From: Pelagihabitans sp947500445
GTDB taxonomy: Bacteria > Bacteroidota > Bacteroidia > Flavobacteriales > Flavobacteriaceae
Reading direction: 5' to 3'
DNA length: 64,000 nt
NCBI RefSeq assembly: GCF_050589625.1
Contig: NZ_JBNGOP010000011.1
Location: 1 to 64,000 of the forward strand
Part shown: positions 1 to 7,492 of the stretch, in pieces
Position numbering within the stretch: position 1 is the stretch's first letter
How the letters are laid out: each line of letters starts with the position of its first letter
The notes under the pieces: generated by a model
The model's database searches: none
What the model was told of the DNA's origin: nothing
The model's input: only the letters and a program-made list of their open reading frames with translations
Made by a program: the position numbers and the translations under genes

Positions 1-72
1 GAACGAATTTCAAATTTCAAAGAACGACAATTGCAACCAATTGAAAATCTTTTAGTTACAACCGGACACTAT

Positions 73-156
73 TGAGTAGTTAGTAGTGAGTAGTTAGTAC
101 CGAGTAGTGAGTACTGAGTACTGAATACCAAGTACTTAATACTAACTACTAAATAC
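73..156. repeat. Twelve tandem 7-bp units
   Basis: Twelve consecutive heptamers can be read without a gap: tgagtag, ttagtag, tgagtag, ttagtac, cgagtag, tgagtac, tgagtac, tgaatac, caagtac, ttaatac, taactac, taaatac. The consensus is T-x-A-[GA]-T-A-[GC], with a drift from GTAG-type to TAC-type units along the array. The array lies in non-coding DNA about 100 bases upstream of the first gene. I see no open frame or hairpin that explains it. Confidence 0.85.
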
Positions 157-259
157 TGATAAAGTGCCCAACGGGCCTGCCATTGTCATTCATTGGACTA
201 CACTTTAATTTAAGCTGTTTTACGCTATATTGTAAAACAAACAATTCACATACATCAGC

Positions 260-913
260 ATGGATTTTGTTCGATTAACACAGTTCTTAAAGGACTTACA
301 GCGCAATAATAACAAGGAATGGATGGACGCCAACAGAAAGGAGTACCACAGTGTACGGGATGCCTTCATCCATTGGCTCGATAGCTTGAATGCTCAATTG
401 GCGACCGTGGACGATGGGTACTACGACACCCCTGGTCGAAAAGGAATCAATAGGATCAACAACAACCTAATGTTCCATCCGAATAAGCCTATTTATAAGG
501 ATCATTTTGGAGCGGGACTCGATAAACGTCCCGGTACAGGGGATTTTTATATTGAAATCGGTATCACAAGGGGCATGTTCGCAGGAGGGCTGTGGCGGCC
601 CGAACCAAAAAAATTGCGTAGCATACGCGACGCCATCGATTATGACGGAGAGCAGCTTAAAAAAATTCTGAAAAAGCCTTCCTTTAAAAAAACCTTCGGC
701 GGGTTATATGAGGATACCAAACTGACCAATGCCCCAAAGGGATTTGCAAATGACCATCCGCACATCGATTTACTTCGTAACAAAACCTTTGCCGTGGCCA
801 AGGAATTTCCGATAGAATGGGTATTTCAAGATGATTTTGAGACAAAGGTCATTGCTGTCTACAAAGAAATGCTTCCTTTCCGACGGTATTTGAACAGGGC
901 GGTCACCGTGTAA
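260..913 (+). CDS. DUF2461 family protein
   Basis: A 217-residue soluble protein with no signal peptide. It reads as a full-length DUF2461 (TIGR02453-type) protein: the N-terminal pattern FLKDLQRNNNKEWMDANRKEY, then a central RINNNLMFHPNKPIYKDHFGAG segment and YIEIGITRGMFAGG are typical of that family (family assignment from memory). The biochemical role of the family is not known to me. The ATG at 260 lies just before the conserved FL..L..NN..EW block, so the start is well placed. It is a single gene, with the next gene convergent. Terminal residues are intact and nothing looks broken. Confidence 0.85.
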   Translation: MDFVRLTQFLKDLQRNNNKEWMDANRKEYHSVRDAFIHWLDSLNAQLATVDDGYYDTPGRKGINRINNNLMFHPNKPIYKDHFGAGLDKRPGTGDFYIEIGITRGMFAGGLWRPEPKKLRSIRDAIDYDGEQLKKILKKPSFKKTFGGLYEDTKLTNAPKGFANDHPHIDLLRNKTFAVAKEFPIEWVFQDDFETKVIAVYKEMLPFRRYLNRAVTV

Positions 914-968
914 TAAGGTCCTAAATTTCCTTTTGATATACCTTAAAGGGAAACTATTTGTTAACGCT

Positions 969-989
969 ATTTCAAAGTTAAAATGGTAT
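969..989 (+). repeat. Dispersed palindrome, copy A (half)
   Basis: This 21-bp stretch consists of the loop and right arm (ending AAATGGTAT) of the palindrome seen in full at 42047-42072 and 50688-50713. It matches the reverse complement of the 50688 copy at every base. Its left arm is truncated to ATTT, so the hairpin is lost here. It lies between two convergent genes. Confidence 0.6.
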
Positions 990-1079
990 TGCCCTCACAA
1001 ATATTGTGTCGCCCGGCCAACACCTAAAATTTTCGCACCAACAATTGTTTAGGAGTAGGGAGCGTGCCTATAGTCGTGC

Positions 1080-2804
1080 TTACTTTTTTTCGAAAACAAC
1101 TTTTCCGTTAAAAATGGTCATGACCACCTTGGTGTCCAGCAATTCGTTTTCGGCAACTGTCATCAAATCTTGATCAAAAATGGTAAAGTCGGCCAATTTT
1201 CCTTTGGTGATGGACCCTTTGATGTTCTCCTCAAAAGCACCGTACGCGGCGTCTAGCGTATACGAGCGTAAGGCTTGCTCCCTGGTCATTTTTTGGTCGG
1301 GTTCATAACCATTTTCCGGTGTTCCCTTTAAGGTTTTACGGCTAACACTGGCATAAAAACTGGCAATAGGGTTTATTGGTTCCACCGGTACATCGGTCCC
1401 ATTTACGATAGGAACACCGCTTTTCAAAAGGGTCTGCCACATATAGGCGCCCTCTTTGATCCGTTTTTCCCCTAACCGATCAATTGCCCAAGGCCTATCG
1501 GACGACATATGTACCGCTTGCATCGCCGGGATAACGTTCAAGGCCGCAAAACGAGGAATATCGTCAGGATGGAGGTGTTGGGCATGTTCAATACGAAAAC
1601 GATGGTCCGCATTCGCAAGGGATATTTCTTTGAGCGCAACTTCATAACGATCCAATATTTCCCGATTGGCCCGATCTCCGATGGCATGTGCGCAAACCTG
1701 AAATCCATTTTGCAGCCCTTTTATGGCGGTGGACCTCACGAACTCCATCGGAAGCGTCTCATGTCCAAAATGTCCCGGTCGGTCACTATAAGATTCCAAT
1801 AACCAAGCACCTCTCGATCCCAAAGCGCCATCGCAGTTGAGTTTTATGGATCGAATGGTAAGCCGGTTGTCCGGGTCTATTTCCGGGCCTTTGCCGTACC
1901 ATTCTTCCAAAAGGTCCTTTTCCCAACCGGTGAGCATGGCGTATAGCCTAACGTTCATAGCGCCCGCTTTTTTTTGTTTCCGGTACAGGGCTATGGTCTC
2001 CCTACCGATTCCTGCGTCGTGAAAACTTGTGATACCGTTTTTATGGCAAGCGGCAACGGCCAAGTTAAAGGCTTTTGTATCTTTTTCCGGAGTGCTCTCG
2101 GGAATGTGTTTTGTAATGAGGGTCATGGCCCGCTCGTTAAAAATACCGGTGGGCCTTCCAAGCCCATCGCGCATGACCTCTCCACCTTCTATGGCCAATT
2201 TGTCCACTCCGTCCTTTGGTAACAGGCCGACCCCTGCAATTTCCATGGCCTTCGCGTTGGCAAAACCGGCGTGGCCGCTGGCGTGCCGCAGATAAACGGG
2301 ATTATCGGGCGATACCGCGCTCAGAAGATCGTGCGTCTGAAAGCCATGAACGGTATCTTCGGGCATTTCCGACCACTTGCTTTGGTGCCATCCCCGGCCG
2401 GTTATCCACTCGCCGGGCGCCACCTTTTCCACCGCTGCGGCGACCGCATCGATAATTTCTTGATAGCTGGTGGTCTGCAATAGATCCAAATTGAGCTCAT
2501 TGTATCCCAAACCCATAAAATGACCGTGGCCTTCTATGAGGCCGGGGGTCATGGTTCTTCCTTTTAGGTCTATCCGCACCGTTTCTTCCGTGGTGTATTT
2601 TTCCGCTTCTTCCAAACTTCCCGCGAAAAGAACAATACTGTCTTTGGTCGCTACCGCGGCCACGGTAGTCTGCGTAGTATCAACGGTATAAATGGGCCCT
2701 CCAAAAATCAATACCGTAGCCGATTCCTTTTGTGGGGCAGAGCATGAACTTAAAAAGAGCAAGACTGTTGAAAGCAAATAAAAAAGAGTAGGGCGCAGTT
2801 GCAT
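1080..2804 (-). CDS. Amidohydrolase lipoprotein (YtcJ-like)
   Basis: A 574-residue metal-dependent amidohydrolase of the amidohydro_3/YtcJ type. A lipoprotein signal peptide ends in LLFLSSC, with the lipidated Cys at residue 21, so the enzyme should sit in the periplasm or on the outer membrane. The metal-binding pattern is visible as EGHGHFMGLG (HxH) near residue 94, a YLRHASGHAGF segment, a later His in HAIGDRAN and RIEHAQHL, and a distal Asp in VNGTDVPVEP. Length is normal for the family. The substrate cannot be read from the sequence; the YtcJ group includes exoenzyme regulators and N-substituted amino acid hydrolases. The gene is divergent from the NUDIX gene. Confidence 0.88.
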   Translation of the reverse strand: MQLRPTLFYLLSTVLLFLSSCSAPQKESATVLIFGGPIYTVDTTQTTVAAVATKDSIVLFAGSLEEAEKYTTEETVRIDLKGRTMTPGLIEGHGHFMGLGYNELNLDLLQTTSYQEIIDAVAAAVEKVAPGEWITGRGWHQSKWSEMPEDTVHGFQTHDLLSAVSPDNPVYLRHASGHAGFANAKAMEIAGVGLLPKDGVDKLAIEGGEVMRDGLGRPTGIFNERAMTLITKHIPESTPEKDTKAFNLAVAACHKNGITSFHDAGIGRETIALYRKQKKAGAMNVRLYAMLTGWEKDLLEEWYGKGPEIDPDNRLTIRSIKLNCDGALGSRGAWLLESYSDRPGHFGHETLPMEFVRSTAIKGLQNGFQVCAHAIGDRANREILDRYEVALKEISLANADHRFRIEHAQHLHPDDIPRFAALNVIPAMQAVHMSSDRPWAIDRLGEKRIKEGAYMWQTLLKSGVPIVNGTDVPVEPINPIASFYASVSRKTLKGTPENGYEPDQKMTREQALRSYTLDAAYGAFEENIKGSITKGKLADFTIFDQDLMTVAENELLDTKVVMTIFNGKVVFEKK

Positions 2805-2941
2805 AGGGTGATGATTTTAAAACGTTCGTTGCCGGGAAAATTACGATTAATGAAAGACAGAATCAAACCCAAAGCCCATATTTGTTCAGGAGATCGATTC
2901 CATTGCGCCGTAGGTGTACAAAGAGACCGTATATTAGCACT

Positions 2942-3523
2942 ATGGCAAACAAACGGGTTAGAAATATTGAAAAAGAATTGTTGTCCGACAATTGGTATTT
3001 GTTGCATAAATACCGTTTTGAGTATCAAAAAGACGATGGCACATGGGAAACGCAAGAACGGGAGGCGTATGACCGGGGAAATGGGGCAGCGATCTTATTA
3101 TACAATAAGGAAAAGGAAACCGTTGTACTGACCAGACAATTTCGAATGCCGACCTATGTAAACGGAAATGAAAGCGGTATGCTCATAGAGGTATGCGCGG
3201 GGCTTTTGGATGGAGATCATCCTGAAGATTGTATACGCAAGGAAGTTGAAGAGGAAACCGGGTATCGTATTCATAGTGTAAAAAGGGTATATGAGGCCTA
3301 CATGTCACCAGGCTCGGTAACCGAAATCGTTTTTTTGTTCGTGGGCACCTATGAAGATACCATGAAGGTAAGCGAAGGGGGCGGAGCCGATGATGAAACA
3401 GAAAACATAGAGGTGTTGGAGCTGTCTTTTACCGATGCCCTAAAAATGGTGGAGACGGGAGCGATCCAAGATGCAAAGACCATCATGTTGCTTCAGTATG
3501 CCGCGTTGCATAAGTTGTTTTAG
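2942..3523 (+). CDS. NUDIX hydrolase (NudK/ADP-ribose type)
   Basis: A NUDIX pyrophosphohydrolase of 193 residues, counted from the ATG at 2942. I chose this ATG because the first in-frame ATG upstream (2882) adds 20 residues of basic, non-conserved sequence that overlap the divergent promoter area. The NUDIX box is complete: GLLDGDHPEDCIRKEVEEETGY matches G-x5-E-x7-R-E-x2-E-E-x-G-U except that its first acidic position is D. Downstream, YMSPGSVTEIVFLFVG resembles GDP-mannose hydrolase NudK and ADP-ribose pyrophosphatase. Substrates of that group are GDP-mannose, ADP-ribose and similar nucleoside diphosphate sugars; which one applies here is not decidable. An element resembling a flavobacterial -7 box (TATATTAG at 2930) ends four bases before the ATG. 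Confidence 0.88.
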   Translation: MANKRVRNIEKELLSDNWYLLHKYRFEYQKDDGTWETQEREAYDRGNGAAILLYNKEKETVVLTRQFRMPTYVNGNESGMLIEVCAGLLDGDHPEDCIRKEVEEETGYRIHSVKRVYEAYMSPGSVTEIVFLFVGTYEDTMKVSEGGGADDETENIEVLELSFTDALKMVETGAIQDAKTIMLLQYAALHKLF

Positions 3524-3557
3524 GGCCGTTTCCGAACAAATATGACGATGGGATGCG

Positions 3558-4850
3558 TCAATAGGTATCCCTTAATGCAGACAAAACAATTTCCATTTGC
3601 GCTTTGGTCTCTTTTACCGGACGCCGAAAATGATTGTTCATAAAACTAAAGATCAGGGTTTTTTTTGAAGCGGTCAGCAAATAACCGCTAAGACAGTAGT
3701 TATTCCCCAAGCTTCCGGATTTCGCATAAATGTAGGGCGTGTCGGTATCTTTAAACTGATTTTTTAAAGTCCCCTCGGAACTTCCTCCTGCCGGAAAAAA
3801 TTGAAACAATCTGTTTTGGGGAACCTCCTTGTGCAATTTATATAAAATATGGACCAATGACTTTGGACTAAAAAGGTTGTAACGGGAAAGTCCGGAACCA
3901 TCTACCCATCGGGGCATTTGTTCCAGATCGGAAAGGCCGTTCGCGAGGATGTGCTTTCGGGCGATGCTACCGCTTAAACTATCGGATAGGGTAGTGGATG
4001 CCATAATCAGCAATTGTTCCGCTAAAAAATTATCGCTTTTTAGCATCATCCTACGGTATACCGAATCGGAAGGGGTACCATACAGTATGGTATACGCTCG
4101 TTCAGGAGGAGCGGTGCCCATAAAAACAGGTTTTTCCGTTGCTTGCTCCAATAAACTTCGAATACTACTGTTATCCGCCCTAAAGGGAACAACAAGGGTA
4201 TCTCCATGGGTACCGTAAGCATAAAAGGTATTTCGATGTTCTTCACGGTAGCGGTTTCTTTTGGATGGTACTACCGAATCCTGAAAATAGGGAGGAATGG
4301 CGAAAAGGGAATCCCGTTGATACAGGGTAAGGACATTTCCGTAGAGCGGAAAGCCACTTTTTTCGGGATGGTAGTAATAATCGTAATCGTCCCAGGCCCA
4401 ACCGGGACCGAAACGATCGTCATAAAAATTGTCAAGGGATAATGAAACGTATGGCTGTTCCGCGCTTTGAAGAAACCGTAGTGCCGTACTGTCCATAAAG
4501 TAAGGGTGTAACAATGTAGGGTCTCCCGTACCTTGAATAAAAAGGGTGTCCGATTTGGCGCTGTAACGCATTGCCGGCATCTGATCTGGCAAAAGCCTCA
4601 AGCTGGAATAAAGGGTCGCTATTTTGGTATTGCTTGCCGGGGTGAAGTAGCGGTCACCGTTAAAATTATACAGGGTATCGCGGGTATCGGCATCGATTAC
4701 AAAAAGCCCCGTAAACTGATTTTGGTACTGTTCCGACATCAGCAAAGGGTGTATCTTCCGGTGCACTTTGCGCGATTTTGTTGAACCACAGCCCGATACC
4801 GTCATCAACAAAAATAGTATTACGAACGGCGGTTTTTTTAAGAATTTCAT
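3558..4850 (-). CDS. dacB: D-Ala-D-Ala carboxypeptidase, PBP4/S13 lipoprotein
   Basis: A penicillin-binding protein 4-type peptidase that trims or cuts peptidoglycan cross-links in the periplasm. The three active-site motifs of family S13 are visible: SxxK in PASNTKIATL, SxN in LKSDNFLAEQL, and KSG (KTG-type) in YAKSGSLGNN. The ATG at 4850 was preferred over one 45 bases upstream because it starts directly with a basic n-region and hydrophobic stretch (MKFLKKPPFVILFLL) leading to the lipobox VSGCGS. About 430 residues is somewhat short for PBP4, which often carries larger inserted domains. It stands alone, convergent with the NUDIX gene. Confidence 0.88.
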   Translation of the reverse strand: MKFLKKPPFVILFLLMTVSGCGSTKSRKVHRKIHPLLMSEQYQNQFTGLFVIDADTRDTLYNFNGDRYFTPASNTKIATLYSSLRLLPDQMPAMRYSAKSDTLFIQGTGDPTLLHPYFMDSTALRFLQSAEQPYVSLSLDNFYDDRFGPGWAWDDYDYYYHPEKSGFPLYGNVLTLYQRDSLFAIPPYFQDSVVPSKRNRYREEHRNTFYAYGTHGDTLVVPFRADNSSIRSLLEQATEKPVFMGTAPPERAYTILYGTPSDSVYRRMMLKSDNFLAEQLLIMASTTLSDSLSGSIARKHILANGLSDLEQMPRWVDGSGLSRYNLFSPKSLVHILYKLHKEVPQNRLFQFFPAGGSSEGTLKNQFKDTDTPYIYAKSGSLGNNYCLSGYLLTASKKTLIFSFMNNHFRRPVKETKAQMEIVLSALRDTY

Positions 4851-4986
4851 AAAATAAGAAAGGGCTTGAATATCGATATCTAGGGCGTTTAACACTAAAT
4901 TAGTTATTTTTTAACTAGGTGGCCGCAATAAAAAGCTGGTTTTTTTGTTAACTTGGGTGTAACAACTCACTTAAACATTTTGATAT

Positions 4987-5184
4987 ATGCCTAGAGCTAT
5001 GCTGGAGTACACTAAAACAGTTCTCCAAAAAGTTAGTTTTGACACGAAATTGTTTTGTAAGGAGGTAGAAAAAGCGATTCAAAGATTACTTCCTAACGAA
5101 GTCGAAGAACTAAAACACTGGTTGCGTCAATTTTTAACCGACAAGCCGGAACTACACGAAAGTTTAATTTTTTTAAAAGCATAA
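4987..5184 (+). CDS. Small conserved-looking protein, 65 aa
   Basis: A 65-residue hydrophilic protein, predicted mostly helical, with the pattern FCKEVEKAIQRLLPNEVEELKHWLRQF in its middle. No signal peptide or membrane segment. Two ATGs compete: 4987 and 4999 (MLEYTK); both are in frame. The gene stands alone and is followed at once by a strong intrinsic terminator, which supports a real, independently transcribed gene. I do not recognise a function; small proteins of this look are common and unnamed in Flavobacteriia. Confidence 0.7.
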   Translation: MPRAMLEYTKTVLQKVSFDTKLFCKEVEKAIQRLLPNEVEELKHWLRQFLTDKPELHESLIFLKA

Positions 5185-5186
5185 GA

Positions 5187-5218
5187 AAAGCCCCGACATC
5201 CGTTGGGGCTTTTTTTTG
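5187..5218 (+). terminator. Intrinsic terminator after the 65-aa gene
   Basis: The stem AAAGCCCC...GGGGCTTT closes a loop of about ten bases and runs straight into a run of eight T. It begins three bases after the TAA stop codon at 5182-5184. Confidence 0.9.
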
Positions 5219-5374
5219 GCCATGTTGGTAACACTACCTTTCAGGGAAATTCCTCAAAAAGGATTATAGTCGTCCCGTAACCGGCTCGTTTCGGTCGCTA
5301 CCACCAATAATCAAAAAGTCGGTAGCACGTTTACAAACATCGAACAGGGGCGTCAGGGATAGTTGACCATGACA

Positions 5375-6316
5375 CTAAGAACGGTTCAAGGGGCTGATAA
5401 TCTTCACGTCCTGAAAGGCAATGGCCCCTCTGACCACTCCCGAAATCACCTCGTGCATGGCCTCGATAATTTGTATTTTCAGTTCATTTTTATGATAGAT
5501 CAGGCTGACCTCCCTAGCGGGACTGGGGTCGTTAAAATGTCGCAGGTTCTTGTTTTTGTCGCCGTCGAGCCCTAAAGTGTTCAAAAAGGGAAGGAGCGTC
5601 ATGCCCATTCCCTCGTCCGATAGGTTCACCAAGGTTTCGAAACTGCCGCTTTGCAACTGAAAATGGTCGTCCTTAATGTTTTTAGGAACCTTACAGAGAT
5701 TGATGACGCCGTCCCTAAAGCAATGCCCGTCCTGTAACAATAGAATATCGTTGATTTCCAAATCGGCGGGATCTATTTTTTTTCGGTCGTTCAAACGGTG
5801 GCTCGGCGGTACATAACCTACAAAAGGCTCGTAATACAGGGGGCGCTCCTTAATAAAAGCCGTTTCCAAAGGGGTTGCCGCAATGGCGGCATCCAAATGG
5901 CCCTCCTGTATGTTCTGTATCATGGTTTCGGTACCTTGCTCCTTTATGATCAGGTTTACCTTAGGATACCTTTTAATAAAGGTTTTCAAGAACATGGGCA
6001 GTAGCGTTGGCATAATGGTAGGAATGATACCCAAGGTAAAATCGCCGCCGATAAAACCTTTGTCCTGATCTACGATATCTTTAATGCGCTCCGCTTCGTT
6101 GACGATATTCTTGGCCTGTGCGATAATTTTTTCACCTACTTGCGTAATGCCGATCGGTTTTTTGCCCCGGTCAAAAATACGAACGTCCAGTTCATCTTCC
6201 AGCTTTTGTACCTGCATGCTCAAAGTAGGTTGGGTAACAAAACTTTTTTGCGCGGCAAGGGTGAAGTTTTGGTGTTCCGCTACCGCGAGCACGTATTGCA
6301 ATTGCGTTATGGTCAT
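5375..6316 (-). CDS. oxyR: LysR-type peroxide sensor OxyR
   Basis: A LysR-family regulator of 313 residues. The N-terminal helix-turn-helix (residues 1-65, MTITQLQYVLAVAEHQNFTLAA) is followed by a substrate-binding-like domain. OxyR identity rests on the redox pair: LLLQDGHCFRDGVINLC places cysteines at residues 199 and 208, the same numbers as the peroxide-sensing pair of E. coli OxyR (known for that protein). On oxidation the disulfide form should activate catalase, peroxidase and Dps-type genes. No catalase gene is adjacent. The 390-bp upstream region separates it from the same-strand microprotein array. Confidence 0.92.
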   Translation of the reverse strand: MTITQLQYVLAVAEHQNFTLAAQKSFVTQPTLSMQVQKLEDELDVRIFDRGKKPIGITQVGEKIIAQAKNIVNEAERIKDIVDQDKGFIGGDFTLGIIPTIMPTLLPMFLKTFIKRYPKVNLIIKEQGTETMIQNIQEGHLDAAIAATPLETAFIKERPLYYEPFVGYVPPSHRLNDRKKIDPADLEINDILLLQDGHCFRDGVINLCKVPKNIKDDHFQLQSGSFETLVNLSDEGMGMTLLPFLNTLGLDGDKNKNLRHFNDPSPAREVSLIYHKNELKIQIIEAMHEVISGVVRGAIAFQDVKIISPLNRS

Positions 6317-6709
6317 TTACTATAGGTTTACAAGATAAAAATATAAAAAAGCATCGATTTAACTTATAGTATTGTTTCTTTTTTAACGACCGGCGCTCGG
6401 TAATGCCAAGTTATGTTGTGTTCGAATTTGAACGTTATAGTTGCGTTTGAAAGTGCGCCCTTATAGGTTTCACATGATATTTGTTTTGACGGTTGGGGTA
6501 GGGCCGCTTTCATCAGTGTTGTCAAAGCGCGGTCGGCACTAAGGTGCAACGGTACGACATCGCTACGAATGGCATGATCTCTACGTTCTCGACAGGGTTA
6601 ATGGTTCGGGGTAAGATCAATCGTATTGAATTTCTTAATGCTCGGTAGTAAAGGAGAGGGTACTTTGAGCGTCGTTTTCTGTTGTAGTGAAACGACCCGA
6701 ACGGACATT
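6317..6709. other. Region between oxyR and the microprotein array
   Basis: About 390 bases with no gene I can support. It should contain the oxyR promoter and possibly OxyR sites. A minus-strand frame at 6364-6549 has an internal ATG followed by Lys-Ala-Ala, as in the array genes, but nothing after that resembles them and I do not call it. Confidence 0.5.
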
Positions 6710-6710
6710 A

Positions 6711-6741
6711 AAAAAGATGCCTTGATGAGGGGCATCTTTTA
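6711..6741 (-). terminator. Terminator of the microprotein array
   Basis: The inverted repeat AAAAGATGCC/GGCATCTTTT has a 9-base loop. Read on the minus strand it is followed by six T (A-run 6710-6715 on the plus strand). It lies 25 bases past the stop of the last small ORF, as expected for the 3' end of a transcript covering the array. Confidence 0.8.
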
Positions 6742-6765
6742 ACTTTAAAGAAATCCTACGGTTTG

Positions 6766-6897
6766 TTATAGGCGTAAGGAGCGTTCAGGATTTCGAAAGC
6801 GTTTGCCGTCGATCAATTTCTTAATTGACCTGAACCTTTTAGATTCGAACGTTCTTTCGAAGCGTCCGGTATGGGAAAGATTGATGAGTGCTTTCAT
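6766..6897 (-). CDS. 43-aa basic ORF closing the array
   Basis: A 43-codon ORF from ATG at 6897 to TAA at 6766-6768. It keeps the spacing (34 bases after the previous stop) and the first three codons, ATG-AAA-GCA, of the array genes, then diverges completely. The product is very basic (ten Arg and five Lys out of 43), with the pattern GRFERTFESKRF and GKRFRNPERS. It has no Trp and none of the GN..W.Y core of its neighbours. The shared leader and start, position in the array and the terminator just behind it suggest translation, but homology to the array proteins is not shown. It could be an unrelated small gene captured behind a duplicated leader. Confidence 0.5.
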   Translation of the reverse strand: MKALINLSHTGRFERTFESKRFRSIKKLIDGKRFRNPERSLRL

Positions 6898-6931
6898 GAT
6901 TGTTGTTTTTTGATGTTTTTCGTAAATACCG

Positions 6932-7045
6932 TTAGCGGTTGAACTTTCGGTACTGTGCCCATTGCGCTCTTTTGCTGTTTCCCAATATGGAAAAGTACTG
7001 TCCGGTTTTCGATTCTGTTGCGGTTTTGTTGCTTGCTGCTTTCAT
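6932..7045 (-). CDS. Array microprotein, copy 4 (37 aa)
   Basis: A 37-codon ORF, last of the four near-identical copies in transcript order. The product is strongly basic (eight Lys/Arg, one Glu). It has a Ser/Thr/Asn/Lys-rich N-terminal half and a C-terminal half containing Y17-F18, G22-N23, K25-R26, W29, Y32 and the ending FNR. No signal peptide or membrane stretch. Compared with copies 1 and 2, codons 18 and 20 use TTT and ATA instead of TTC and ATC; the residues are the same. I do not recognise the family. Confidence 0.75.
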   Translation of the reverse strand: MKAASNKTATESKTGQYFSILGNSKRAQWAQYRKFNR

Positions 7046-7080
7046 GATCGTTGTTTTTTGATGTTTCTAGTGAATGTTTT

Positions 7081-7194
7081 TTAGCGGTTGAACTTTCGGT
7101 ACTGTGCCCATTGTGCTCTTTTGCTGTTTCCCAATATGGAAAAGTACTGTCCTGTTTTCGATTCTGTTGCGGTTTTGTTGCTTGCTGCTTTCAT
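7081..7194 (-). CDS. Array microprotein, copy 3 (37 aa)
   Basis: This copy has the same 37-residue product as copies 1, 2 and 4. Codon 14 (Thr) is ACA here and ACC elsewhere; codon 27 (Ala) is GCA as in copy 1. Codons 18 and 20 agree with copy 4. The stop TAA is followed by 35 bases before the next ATG. The plus strand also reads open for 60 codons across each unit, but that frame is Cys/Phe-rich and lacks the synonymous pattern. Confidence 0.77.
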   Translation of the reverse strand: MKAASNKTATESKTGQYFSILGNSKRAQWAQYRKFNR

Positions 7195-7229
7195 GATCGT
7201 TGTTTTTTGTTGTTTTTAGTGGATGTTGT

Positions 7230-7343
7230 TTAACGGTTGAACTTTCGGTACTGTGCCCATTGCGCTCTTTTACTGTTTCCCAAGATGGAGAAGTACTGTC
7301 CGGTTTTCGATTCTGTTGCGGTTTTGTTGCTTGCTGCTTTCAT
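7230..7343 (-). CDS. Array microprotein, copy 2 (37 aa)
   Basis: This copy encodes the identical 37-residue product. It carries two private silent changes: AGT for Ser24, and CGT for the final Arg37 before TAA. It shares TTC/ATC at codons 18 and 20 with copy 1, and GCG at codon 27 with copy 4. The mosaic of shared silent sites suggests gene conversion or unequal crossing-over between copies (inference). Confidence 0.77.
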   Translation of the reverse strand: MKAASNKTATESKTGQYFSILGNSKRAQWAQYRKFNR

Positions 7344-7378
7344 GATCGTTGTTTTTTGTTGTTTTTAGTGGATGCTGT

Positions 7379-7492
7379 TTAGCGGTTGAACTTTCGGTAC
7401 TGTGCCCATTGTGCTCTTTTGCTGTTTCCCAAGATGGAGAAGTACTGTCCGGTTTTCGATTCTGTTGCTGTTTTGTTGCTTGCTGCTTTCAT
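7379..7492 (-). CDS. Array microprotein, copy 1 (37 aa)
   Basis: First of the four near-identical copies in transcript order. The product is the same 37 residues; codon 8 (Thr) is ACA here and ACC in the other three. The frame continues open upstream to 7618 through a TTG codon, but homology between copies begins at the ATG at 7492, which fixes the start. The upstream extension contains a stretch ending FNR that may be a decayed further copy. Confidence 0.77.
   Translation of the reverse strand: MKAASNKTATESKTGQYFSILGNSKRAQWAQYRKFNR

Larger units (their letters stand above)
6932..7492 (-). repeat. Tandem 149-bp repeat, four units
   Basis: The starts at 7492, 7343, 7194 and 7045 are exactly 149 bases apart. 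Each unit is a 114-base ORF plus a 35-base spacer. Spacers are A-rich upstream of the ATG on the coding strand (ACAACAAAAAACAACGATC before ATG), in line with initiation without a Shine-Dalgarno sequence. They differ from each other at a few positions, for example GATGTTTCTAGTGAA against GTTGTTTTTAGTGGA. The first unit, next to 7493, has a different leader, TTAAAAAACATATT. Confidence 0.92.

Noticed and set aside
6364..6549. Minus-strand 61-codon frame upstream of oxyR with an internal Met-Lys-Ala-Ala
   Set aside because: Only those four residues resemble the array product; no G-N, W or Y core follows and there is no repeat of the leader.
7141..7150. Apparent one-base insertion in array copy 3
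   Set aside because: On a second count the A-run has four bases as in copy 4 and the frame is intact; the 149-bp period also holds exactly.
6932..7492. CRISPR-like array
   Set aside because: The repeated part is 114 bases of coding sequence and the 35-base spacers are similar to each other, the reverse of a CRISPR array, and no cas gene is near.
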